This document shows, in pieces, positions 12,948-22,457 of a stretch of DNA of 64,000 nt. The stretch is from Fulvia fulva (taxonomy: Eukaryota; Ascomycota; Dothideomycetes; Mycosphaerellales; Mycosphaerellaceae), in the NCBI RefSeq assembly GCF_020509005.1, contig NC_063021.1:1364001-1428000 (forward strand). The letters are read 5' to 3'. Below the pieces are notes generated by a model. The model did not search any database and was not told the DNA's origin. It saw only the letters and a program-made list of their open reading frames with translations. A program made the position numbers and the translations under genes. Every line of letters begins with the position of its first letter. Within the stretch, counting starts at the first letter, position 1.

Positions 12948-14870
12948 TACCGCCTAATTACGCTCCTTAACACTCTTAGGAAGGCGCTTAAGAAGCTAGT
13001 TATAACGAGACTCTCCGAGGCGGTAGAGGAATACTCCCTACTCCCGGACACCTAGATAGGTACGCGCCTATAGCGATCGACGCTATTAGCGATAGAACTT
13101 ATTACCTCTTAGGTAAAGGCTATCTAGTATAAGAATAGGGACAAGGTAGTATCCTTACTTAGCCTAGACATATCGGGAGCCTTCGACTACGTATTATACC
13201 CGCGGCTACTCTATATTCTAAGGTCGAAAGGACTCCCTAAGTAGCTTATTAACTTCGTACGGTCCTACCTCTAAAACCGTAGTACGTCGATCCTAGTCGG
13301 CTAGTATAGAAGCCTATTTCAAGTAGTCTATACTAGAATCCCGTAAGGCTTAACGCTAGTACCTATTCTATTCCTCTTCTTTATAGCGACGCTACTCCTA
13401 GCCCTAGAATCCTAGAATACCGCTACGAGCGGCTTCGTAGACGACATAAACATCCTAGCGTAGTCTTCCTCGACTAAGGAGAACTATAGGCTACTAGAAG
13501 AGAAGTATAAGATCTACGAGGGCTAGGCTAGGAGGTATAGGGCTCGGTTTGCCCTAGAAAAGTACAATCTAATACACTTTACGTGCCGGCTACGGTTCTA
13601 TAATATATAAGCTTCTATCTAGATATAGGGGTATACGACTAACCCGGTAAATTAGCTTAGGATCCTCGGACTATAGGTAGACCCGGCGCTATAGTAGAGG
13701 AAGCACGTATAGGTAATATTACGGAAAGCTAAACAGAATATAGCATTATACTAGAGGCTTACTACGTCTATATAGGGGGCGGACTTCCGGTAGTTACGAC
13801 TTCTATATACGGCTATTATACGGCTAGTCCTTACCTATAGTAGCTAAGTATAGTCCTTAGGCGAGAGGGCCTACCTATCGAAGGGACTCGTCGCGCTACT
13901 AGCGAAGATCTAAAACTAATGCCTAAGGAAGGTTACCGGGGTATATAAGTCGATACTAATAAGGATACTTAAGTACGAGACCGCTATACCGCCGATCGAC
14001 CTATATATCTAGGGACTACGGACCTCCTACTTAGGTAAGTCGGTATAGTACCTAGTATAGAAGGTCATCGCTAGTATAGTCGCAAGGGCCCGTAAATTAG
14101 TACTAGCGTATAAGGGTATTCGACCCGGAAACGAGCCGAACTACCGGGTAAGGGACGAATAGCTAGTAATACGATAGGAAGGTAAGAAGTCGTTTATAGA
14201 GCAACTATAGAAAGAGAGGTAGAATAACTAGGGTGTAGGGTATAGTAGACGCCCTTAGCTAGCGGGACAACCTAAGGAATAGTTAGCTACGAAATCCGCG
14301 GTTAAGTACCCCCCGAAGCTTATCTACTACCGCCTTACGAGGGTATAGAGTAGTATAGTAACCTAACTACAAAGCGAACATATCGGCCTCTAGGGGTACC
14401 TATTATAGAAGAAGGTTCTAGGATATACGGATACTAGCTACCCCTACGGCTATTACTCCTAGAACGTACGGTACGTACTCCTCGTCTATCCGAGGTAGTC
14501 GCTAGGAAGGGGGGAGTAGATAGCGAAGGCGAGGAACCGGACGATTAGGGCACTTCTTAATAACGTTAAGGACCTACGGCGTATTACGAACTAGATACTA
14601 GAGAAGGGCTAGCTAGAATAGTACCACCTAGTAGGAGTAGTATAGGAAGAGAGGACACGACGTAGCGCGACGAGACCGGCTAGGAGCGGGGGCTAACGGG
14701 ATAGTAATATAGACTACGTACGTTTAGAGGGAAAGCTAATCTAGATAAGGAGTAGTCGGGAGCGGGAAGGGTTTTTACCTATTCGGGTTTCCCTTTATAT
14801 ATAACAATAGATATATACCTATATAGGCCGGATAGGGTCCTAGAATAGGGGAATAACAAATCTATCTATC
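12948..14870 (+). mobile_element. 5'-truncated Tad-like LINE inserted in the Gypsy integrase
   Basis: A 1,923-bp insertion holding only the 3' half of a LINE ORF2. The reading starts inside the RT (LSEAVEEYSLLPDT, then LLSLDISGAFDYV at about 13160, IPQGL at about 13340, FVDDINIL at 13435-13458). RNase H-like sequence follows, then the terminal zinc-knuckle region at about 14430-14490. The RT FVDD box is intact, but stops are frequent. It ends with an A-rich tail (AATAACAAATCTATC) before the duplicated target. The loss of the endonuclease and the front of RT is typical of incomplete reverse transcription. It differs in sequence from the LINE at 433-3327. Confidence 0.92.
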
Positions 14871-14883
14871 TAATAATAGGCGT
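14871..14883. repeat. Target-site duplication of LINE in integrase, right copy
   Basis: Identical to 12935-12947 and directly after the LINE tail. Confidence 0.92.
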
Positions 14884-15700
14884 CTCGCCGTTCTATACTA
14901 ATACTAGGCGTAATCTAAGGTTCTCTAAGTTCGACTTAGACTTACCTATACTACTAATACTATATAAATAGCGACTAGACGCCGAGTCCGCGGACAAGTT
15001 TACGGCTAAGATATAAGAGATATACTAATACTTACGATAGTAGATAGCCTTAGTATAAGTAGTCTAAGCTAAGTACGTAAACTAGACGCGTATACCTATA
15101 CTACGGTACGCCGAAGGCGACGAAGTATAGGTAAGCACTAAGAACTAGACGATAGAGAGACCTTCTTATAAGATAGACGTAAATTAGTCTAGACCGTACG
15201 TAATTACGGAGGTACTACTAGGTAATACTTATAAAGTAGAGCTCCTACCTACTTTAAATATCGATAATCGCTTCTACTTATACCTTCTTATACTACTTTA
15301 TCCGCCGGATATAGGATAGATATAACCCGTACTACTACCGATCCGAATTATCGACGACGAATAATACGAAGCCGATCCCGCCGAACCCGATTAATAGGAA
15401 GTTAAGCAAATTCTAGACTATAAGAAGAGATGGCCACGAGGACTAATACCGGTAGGAGGTAAACAGCTATATTAGGGATACTTAGTAAAATATATTAGAT
15501 ATAATAAGCTATTCTATAAAGCTACGGACTAGGTTATCGAGACTACCGCCGCCTCCGTAGCTAACTTTTACTATAACTACCCGAGAGCGACTAAGCTACC
15601 TAGTTTTTAACTACCTATAGACTAGATACTAAATAAGAATGCTATAGGTATACGTATAGCGCGCTAACTAGTATAAGTAGCGATAGCTCTAATACCGGTA
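14884..15700 (+). pseudogene. pol of the Gypsy element, second part (integrase C-terminus and chromodomain)
   Basis: Continues the integrase after the LINE. The reading gives SPFYTNTRRNLRFSKFDLDLP, a region with EGDEVW and RPSYKIDVN, and then at about 15405-15610 a chromodomain-like stretch (ILDYKKR, GYLVKYIRYNK, FYYNYPRATK). Chromodomains on integrase are known to steer chromoviruses to heterochromatin. Stops make this copy dead. Confidence 0.75.
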
Positions 15701-15837
15701 GAACGAGGCCTCCGGGCTTATAAGAAAGAGAGCGATACGTATAGTCTAATAGATAATAAGGTGTTTACGAAGGCAATAGGAGATGTAATAGATACGAAAG
15801 ATATAATAGGAGAGGAGAGTACTCCGGAGCGTACTCT

Positions 15838-15851
15838 AAGAGGGGGGGTAG
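15838..15851 (+). other. Polypurine tract
   Basis: AAGAGGGGGGGTAG directly before the right LTR, in the position where plus-strand DNA priming occurs in LTR retrotransposons. Confidence 0.8.
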
Positions 15852-16036
15852 TATTACCGTACCGGCGTATATTTACTTAAATCCGCGGGTACGTACCTAG
15901 ACCTCGCGTCCGCTAACTAATCCGACTAGCAGCTTGGCGCCTATATATAACTCTCGCGCCCTCCGCGCCTCCCTTAGATAGAACATCTATTCGACTTATA
16001 CCTTACCCGACTACGTACTTATACCTACTTATAATA
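15852..16036 (+). repeat. 3' LTR of Gypsy element
   Basis: 185 bp, co-linear with 6927-7111 without gaps, followed by the TATAA duplication at 16037-16041. Confidence 0.92.
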
Positions 16037-16041
16037 TATAA
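16037..16041. repeat. Target-site duplication of Gypsy element, right copy
   Basis: TATAA, matching 6922-6926. Confidence 0.85.
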
Positions 16042-16618
16042 ATAAGTTACTCTAGTACGAGAGGAGGCGGCTTTTTAGGTCTTAATTTCTTACTATTCTT
16101 AACTTTTAAATACTTTAACTAATTCTACGACTAGCTAATATAGATAGGCTTTATACGTAGTTCTATAGATATAAGCTACTTTCTATAGTAAAAAGCGAGT
16201 TTAAATACGATAGATTTCTATAGTATTACTATAGTTAATATTAATATTAAGTAGAGGTTTAGAGGACTAGCCTTTACCCTACGAGTACGAGTATATAATA
16301 TAGATAGATAGAAAACCTAAAAGCAAATAGTCCTACTAACCTACTATAGTTATACCTATCTACCTATTAAAGTAACTACCCTTACTAAAAAAGCGACCCT
16401 AAGCTATAGAGTAGTAATTTCTATAGCAAATCTTTATAACTTTAGGTATAGCTATAGTAGCGAACTTAAGGTAAAGTATACTTATTAAGAGCGGGAATAT
16501 ATAATACAATACGGTAGAATCGATTATACTCTTTAGAATATTCGATTTCGTAGTACTATAATATCTAAAAATCCTCCATGGGGCTATCTACTAAAAAGCG
16601 ACTTGCGCTCTTAGCCTA
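16042..16618. other. RIP-mutated flank of unknown origin
   Basis: AT-rich, CA/TG-poor DNA that continues 6250-6921 across the Gypsy insertion. No reading frame is open. A short phrase resembling ACTAAAAAGCGAC recurs at about 16384-16397 and 16589-16601. The element it comes from was not identified. Normal composition resumes within a few dozen bases of 16,600. Confidence 0.5.
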
Positions 16619-16688
16619 CGTACAGCTTCGCGCCCGCTTGCGGTATAGCGTAGAAGCTGAGGCCACGTAGGCTGAGTACCTGAGCTTA
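16619..16688. repeat. 70-bp foldable dispersed repeat, copy 1
   Basis: Matches 43181-43250 at 66 of 70 positions, with three C/T or G/A differences and one A/C. It contains AGCTTC and GAAGCT as inverted arms around a CCGCTTGCGG hairpin. In this copy an outer stem, AGCCTACGT (16613-16621) with ACGTAGGCT (16665-16673), is also present. It sits exactly at the edge of the RIP block. It may be the end of a small inverted-repeat transposon. Confidence 0.75.
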
Positions 16689-16766
16689 GCATTGACCTCG
16701 AATTCACGTGTCGACTGAATAACATCCACAAGGTGACTCTGTGCATGATTCACAGCATCAGTAACG

Positions 16767-17819
16767 ATGGCAGTGCCTACACGTACACCGATCGCTGCGA
16801 AAGTCGAGCCCAAATCGACGCACGTCTCCGATCCTACCGTCCAGCCCTTCTTGCAGGCCGACTTCGACCCGGCGACATATCTCAACACCACGCTACCGGG
16901 CCTATCCATATCATCAGCGTCGTCGCGGGGTGGGCGGAACGTGTCCCTCCCAGACCTGTCGGCGCAATTGCAGACTCTACTATCACAGCTCAATGCGCAG
17001 ACGAGTAGGCACTCCACCACCCTTACACAGCTCACCGATGAGATCATCCGAAGTGGCAGTAGACTGGCCTATGAGGTTGAGCTACTCCGAGGTGAAACGT
17101 TGGGCCTCACAGACACGTTCAATAATGGACTGAAGAAGGATATCAATCTGCTCGCCCCGAAGGAGCCTGTGCCTCCGCCGCAGCACGCCGAACACAAGGA
17201 CGAGAACGGCAAGCAGACCTTTGAGGGAGATCCCGTCAATGGTGAACGTGAACAGTCAGACACAGCAGAACCAGAGTTCCTTCAGCGACTACGTACTTTG
17301 ACGACAGTACGAGAACGCCTCGATACGGTCATCAAGACCTTCGGCTCCGCGATGCAATGGCCATTGGCACCATCTGAAATATCTTTGGCCTCGTCCTTCA
17401 TATCAGTATCTGGCCCAGAAAGCACAGATGACAGCCGCAGCCGTGAAGATAAGGGCAAGGAGCACGTTGAAAAGCTACGCCAGGAGATCAATGAGCTGCT
17501 CTCGGCTGGAGCAGAAGGTCTACGCACAGCCAACGAGCGCGTGGAGGAATTGCGCCTTCTCGCTGAAGTGTGGAGAGGGACTGCGGAAGAGAAGGCTCGC
17601 TTGAAGCTAGTTGACAACTTGCAAAAGGCTGTGGACGAGAAGCAGAAGACGTTAGGTAAGATTTCTGCCGACGGAGCCAGGAAGCCAGGCGTCTCACCGG
17701 CGAGAGGCTACGATCATCGCTACGGTAACACTGATGCCAAGGTCCCTGGTGATACCGGCTCTGGTTATGGCTTCCTTCAGAATCTGCGGAATCTCAAGAA
17801 CGAAATGTATCTGGATTGA
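16767..17819 (+). CDS. Conserved oligomeric Golgi complex subunit 7-like protein (tentative)
   Basis: Intronless, 350 residues. The N-terminal part reads FDPATYLNTTLPGL at about 33-46, then a serine-rich linker, then LSAQLQTLLSQLNAQTSR and TQLTDEIIRSGSRLAYEVELLRGE at about 65-110. Further heptad-like helices lie at about 170-190 and 235-300 (VEKLRQEINELLSAG, ANERVEELRLLAEVW). This layout resembles the short COG7-type proteins of filamentous ascomycetes, which belong to the tethering complex for retrograde vesicles at the Golgi. The assignment is from remembered family appearance, not a search. The Met at 16767 is the first in frame. It lies only 78 bp from a repeat and about 200 bp from the transposon block, so the native promoter may have been displaced. 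Confidence 0.6.
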   Translation: MAVPTRTPIAAKVEPKSTHVSDPTVQPFLQADFDPATYLNTTLPGLSISSASSRGGRNVSLPDLSAQLQTLLSQLNAQTSRHSTTLTQLTDEIIRSGSRLAYEVELLRGETLGLTDTFNNGLKKDINLLAPKEPVPPPQHAEHKDENGKQTFEGDPVNGEREQSDTAEPEFLQRLRTLTTVRERLDTVIKTFGSAMQWPLAPSEISLASSFISVSGPESTDDSRSREDKGKEHVEKLRQEINELLSAGAEGLRTANERVEELRLLAEVWRGTAEEKARLKLVDNLQKAVDEKQKTLGKISADGARKPGVSPARGYDHRYGNTDAKVPGDTGSGYGFLQNLRNLKNEMYLD

Positions 17820-19636
17820 GGTGTTCGCTTCTTCGTTCGTGACAACACGCACGTCCAACTCAAGGATACACCAGGTATGCAGTCATGACGACTGCTTGCT
17901 GCTACCACGCATTAGGACGGTCCCGAGCGCTTGTGTTGCTGCATGCTCGTATGTTGACATACGAGTGTCTTGTGGTTGCTCGTATATTTTCGCGAGGAGC
18001 TGTGTCGCTCTCGGATGTCATTGTTCCCGATCTACACACAAATCAGGACGCTCCGATGCAGGACAGCTTTATCTTGGATCTAAGTTATACCTACTCCTCC
18101 TGCCGCACTGTCTGTCAGGACGTTGCCTCTACTGTCAGCGATAGTGAGATCTGTCCACATGTATTGTGCTGTCGAGACATGCTTACACCATGCCACTACC
18201 CTTCTTCAGCAGGACTACTGACGCTCTACGACTTCATCGTTACGAATTTCCAGAGCAACGAACAGGCTGATCATGACAACGACACACTCAAGAAAATAGT
18301 GTACTTCGACAGCTTGGTGACCCTGGACGCACGAAGCATCTGCGGCAAAGGCGGAAAGGTGCTGACTGACTAGACCCTGCGTACGCAGCCAAAGGTCCGT
18401 CTTGGTGCTTGGGACTGCGTGGACCACAGATTTGACCAAGCGTCAAGGATTGACCTCGGCATTGGCGAATGACGGCACACAGAAGGCTTCTCTACCACCA
18501 GCACAGGATGTCGCAATGCCATGCCAGCTTTGACCTCTGTCTCTGGCCTTCTTGCAACATCCAAAGTGGTTTCTCAGCAGCGAGGGACGACTTCCGAAGC
18601 TTTGGGCTCTCAAGCTGAGAAATATTAGACAACCACCATCAGCCATACAGCGCTTTACGACCCTGCGTGCAGCAATTGTGCCATCGCAGCTACCTACGTC
18701 GTCATCTTGGGAACGCCAATGCTACGAATGAACAACTATAAGTGCGCTCGCACGATGACTCGCGATAATCGTCACTACCGCGGTCTCGGTGCATCCTTTA
18801 AATGGCGATAGAACACATCAAGCAAGACTCAGCCACCGGAGTTTCATACAGCACAGGACACCTCATTGCCAGCCTCGGCCGTCACAATCATCTTGCTGAC
18901 CACTCCACGGCATCTTGGACGAGTCCACGTAGGTGGCGACAAACGCCTTTCACGCCATCAAGCGCAACCAAGCAACTCTTGGGCTGCAGCGGTATGAGAT
19001 AACCTTACACTGCAAAAATCAGGTAGAGAGACAGTGCCAGCTGAGAGCACTCCCGCACCAAGAAACAGCCAAGACGCTTTCACTGGGCCCCGTTGGCTGG
19101 CTCTCCACACTGTTCCTCCAATTTGTCTTTGGTGGCTCACTTGGCATGTCTTGACACCTACGGAACCAGGAAATACCGTCAAATCGCCAAGTTGTCGACG
19201 TTGATGCTGGGTCCATGGTATGGGGAAGCGCTTTTACCTCGGAGTCTGTATGCCTGCAGCCATGCGTACTGTTGTCGAGCAGTCCGCATCTGTTCTAAGG
19301 CAGGCTGATCTTCGCCATATCTGGACTGGACACTGGGGCTGGTCGACTTCAACGTTGATTGCACGCGCGACATCACTATTGTACATGCTTGCCAAGTGCC
19401 GCCATCGTGGTCGATCCAAGTGATGTAGCGAATGGTGCACACGACAGTATCGGCTTCGAACTAATATGCCTTGCGATCTTCCTTTGGCCTTCCTGTCCCG
19501 GTACATGGAGTAAGCCACATGTAATCAGGCAGAGCTGGCAATGTAGGTGTATATATTGCTGTAGGTGATCCCAGTATCGACCTTCTGCTCCCTATCCATC
19601 TCATATTCAGGAAGCGCTTACATCCATTGTGTAACC
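17820..19636. other. Gene-free stretch
   Basis: Normal base composition. Several short overlapping reading frames (longest about 160 codons at 17885-18373) show no domain, signal peptide or coding bias that I recognise. It should contain the terminator of the COG7-like gene and the promoter of the protease. I see no RNA gene or repeat. Confidence 0.5.
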
Positions 19637-20861
19637 ATGAAGTCCTTCCTCAACTTCCTGCTGGCTCTGCCAGCCGCGCTGGCCGCGCCTGTGATGCTGG
19701 AGACCAGACAATCAGACAACATCCTCGGCTCATGGATCGTCCGCGTCAACAACGATGCACCTTTGGCAAACATCATCTCGCAGGTTGCAGCAGTCGCCGG
19801 CGTGCAGCCAACCCACAAATACGAGTTCGGCAACTTCAAGGGTTTCTCCATGGATGGCATCACCGACGCCGTGTCTCTGCTCGCCAACATCGCATCCATC
19901 CAGTCCATCGAGCCAAACACCCGCGTGTACGCCTCTGCCCTGACTAGCCAGGCTAACCCACCATACGGCCTTGCCCGCATCTCACACCGTGATGCAGGTG
20001 CCACCAGCTACGTCTACGACGACTCTGCTGGTGCGGGTACTTTCTCCTACATCATTGACACCGTAAGTCAACATTATCCGACTTGATCACGAACTCCTAC
20101 TAACACGTTACCAGGGCATCAGAATCACCCACCAAGATTTCGGTGGTCGAGCAGTCGAGGGCGCCTCCTTCGTGGAGGAAGAGCCAACCGCCATTGATGG
20201 CAACGGCCACGGAACTCACGTCGCCGGTACCACCGGTGGTACTACCTACGGCGTCGCCAAGAGGACCAACCTCATTGCCGTCAAGGTCCTGGGTGCTGAG
20301 GGCTCCGGAAGCAACGCAGGTGTCCTCGCCGGAATCGACTGGGCTGTCAACGACATGAACTCCAAGGGCCGCAGAGGCAAGGCTGTCGGCAACCTCTCCC
20401 TCGGCGGTCTCTTCTCGCCAACCACCAACGCTGCCGTCGCCGAGGCTGTCCGTCAAGGTCTCTTCCTCGCTGTCGCCGCTGGTAACTCTGGTCTGCCAAC
20501 TTTCACCGCTTCCCCAGCTTCTGAGCCGTCAGTCTGCACTGTTGGTGCTACTGATGCTCAGGATAACCGTGCTAGCTTCTCGAACTTCGGACTTCTTGTT
20601 GACGTCTTCGCCCCTGGCGTCAACGTCACTTCTGCTTGGTTCGAATCGGATACCGACACCAACACTATCTCCGGCACTTCGATGGCATCTCCACACGTTG
20701 CTGGTCTTGGTGCTTACCTTTTGGGACTTGAGGGTGCTCGTGAGCCAGGTCCACTGTGTGAGCGCATCCGTGCTTTGTCGACCAAGGGCAAGATCAGGGC
20801 TCTTGACACACTTTTGGGCCTCAGCAAGAACCAATTGGCGTACAACGGAAATGGCGCTTAG
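19637..20861 (+). CDS. Secreted subtilisin-like serine protease (S8, proteinase K type)
   Basis: Two exons, 19637-20062 and 20115-20861, split by a 52-nt intron with TACTAAC-like branch. The product has 390 residues. It has a signal peptide (hydrophobic LLALPAALAAP, about 1-18), an inhibitor-I9 propeptide (about 30-110) and a catalytic domain with Asp141 (YIIDTGI), His174 (NGHGTHVAG), Asn266 (AAGNSG) and Ser331 (GTSMASPHVAG), all intact. Such enzymes are exported, cleave off their propeptide and digest host or environmental protein. The intron falls directly after the Asp motif. The start at 19637 was chosen because it gives the signal peptide; an upstream in-frame Met at 19565 does not. The length fits the cuticle-degrading/oryzin type. 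Confidence 0.95.
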
Positions 20862-21318
20862 ATGATGAAGTAGGAGAAGAACGAATGTGACAGCGGTTGA
20901 TCAGAGTATCCCGCATGATGATCATGGTTGGAAATGATAATGCATGTAGACATGAACAAAATGACGAATGAATCTCCAATAACAATCAGGCGACTGTGCA
21001 TCTCATACTACGTGGAAGCGATCACGAAGGTAATCTTGAGCAAAGTTCCATTTCATTCTCTCCAACTGTCGGGTGTATCGCACTATCGTGACTTCAAGTT
21101 GAGCCCATTTTCAAATCTTGGCAACAGCATTAATCAGCGGTGTCTCTCCTTCTACGCCTCCATACACGCTACAGAGCCGGAAGCAACACTCAACAACGCT
21201 CACATCGTTGCATCCCTACAAGCTTGAAGGCAGCAGTAGAAGTAGCAGCGCTCGAGATTCTGCCGCCTCCGAGGGGGGTAGGGTACCAGCCAGGGTTGCT
21301 ATGATCAGTGTTCGGCCC
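20862..21318. other. Gene-free stretch between convergent genes
   Basis: Holds the 3' ends of the protease gene (plus strand) and the secreted-protein gene (minus strand). No reading frame or repeat that I can support. Confidence 0.5.
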
Positions 21319-22218
21319 TTAATACTCTGAGATCTCGTCCAGGTTACGGTGTCCGCCGCTGAACAAATCCACGAGCCATTGGAGGGCAGGTGGGATGTTG
21401 GAGGCCATGCCTGGCTTGGTTGGGGTCTGCTCAGCAGAGCCGGTGGGTACAGCGTACGCAGCTGTGGAAGGAGTAACGTAACCAGTGGATGTCTTGGTAG
21501 AGGAGGTAGCGAGTGTCGTCGGTTTGACAGGCGAAGTAGGCTTCGGTACCTGGTGTCCGGCTGGAGAGGAAGTTGACTGCGAGGTGGTAGGTGCAAAAGT
21601 GTAGCCGTCGATGATGATGGGTCCCCCAAAGACGGGACCCGGGAAGGGCCCTTCGTGGTACTCATCCCAGCCGTCTGCACCGTCATGAGTAGGTTCAGGC
21701 TTCTGGTACTCAGCGGGAGTAGAGGTAGGGCATGGAACGGGGTATTGGCCCTTCCCAGGAGGCCTGACGATCTGGAAGCAAGAGCCATCGCTGCCAGTCT
21801 CGATGGGCATGGGATTTTCTAAGACTACATATCAAGGGACGTCAGCTATTGTCAAAAGAACATGACAAGTCCTTCTCGAATGGCGTTGAAGGATCACATA
21901 CGCCCACTGAAGAAAACCGGCATAGGCTGCCCGTTGAATGGAAAGTGTCCATCGTTCGTGGGACTGGCGGCTGACTCCTTTGATGCAGATGGAGTGGCAT
22001 CGGGCGTGGGACTGGAGGGGAAGACTACAAAATTTTAGCGCGTGGCCCCGACTTGAGCTGCTGAATGATCACATTCGCCCAAGGAGGCCAGATGCGACGA
22101 GATGGCCGTCGAGACTAGGCCGAGTTGTGTCGTGGGTGGGAGTGGCTGCAGACTCCGTTGGTGCAAAAGGAGTGGCGGCGGCGAGGCCAGCGAGGGCTGC
22201 GGTGGTTGTGAGCTTCAT
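21319..22218 (-). CDS. Secreted Pro/Thr/Ser-rich protein of unknown function
   Basis: Three-exon model. Exon 1 runs from 22218 to about 22073 (or 22077), exon 2 from about 22011 (or 22024) to 21902, exon 3 from 21824 to 21319. The protein starts MKLTTTAALAGLAAATPF, a clear short signal peptide. A low-complexity Thr/Ser/Pro region follows, then a motif FNGQPMPVFFSG in exon 2, and a final exon with several Pro/Thr stretches and the end DLFSGGHRNLDEISEY. I recognise no domain. Intron 2 (21825-21901) has a good GTATGT donor. At the same place intron 1 reads GAATGT, so either GTGATC four bases further is used with acceptor CTCCAG, or the rare GA donor is used. Exons 1 and 2 with their donor regions look like a tandem duplication. 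Confidence 0.6.
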
Positions 22219-22457
22219 CTTGGCGGTGAGATGTGTGGAGGATAGGAGGGAAGGAGAGAATATGACAAGTGTGGGAAGCCGCTCGACTTGTGTATCTTCG
22301 CAACTGCGCAGACTGGGTTCATCGAGTCTGGCCTCGCAAGTTCGTGCTATCGGTATCATTTACCTACGTACATACTCGCTGCGAGCCATCGGATTGCTTG
22401 CTGACCTGATATAACCTCAAAGCTTGGATGTTCGTAGCCACTGAGAATGGTCGGACA

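Larger units (their letters stand above)
6927..16036 (+). mobile_element. Ty3/Gypsy LTR retrotransposon with chromodomain (RIP-mutated)
   Basis: A structurally complete but dead element of 9,110 bp, of which about 1.94 kb is a later LINE insertion. It has two 185-bp LTRs, TATAA target duplications on both sides, a polypurine tract just before the right LTR, and the order gag, protease, RT, RNase H, integrase, chromodomain on the plus strand. That order is typical of fungal chromoviruses. The LTRs begin TATT and end ATA, as expected if TG...CA ends were RIP-mutated. No tRNA-type primer binding site is obvious after the left LTR. All coding parts carry many stops. Confidence 0.92.

Noticed and set aside
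17885..18373. 162-codon reading frame after the COG7-like gene
   Set aside because: No domain, signal peptide or coding-like composition; unusual Cys/His content is consistent with random translation of intergenic DNA.
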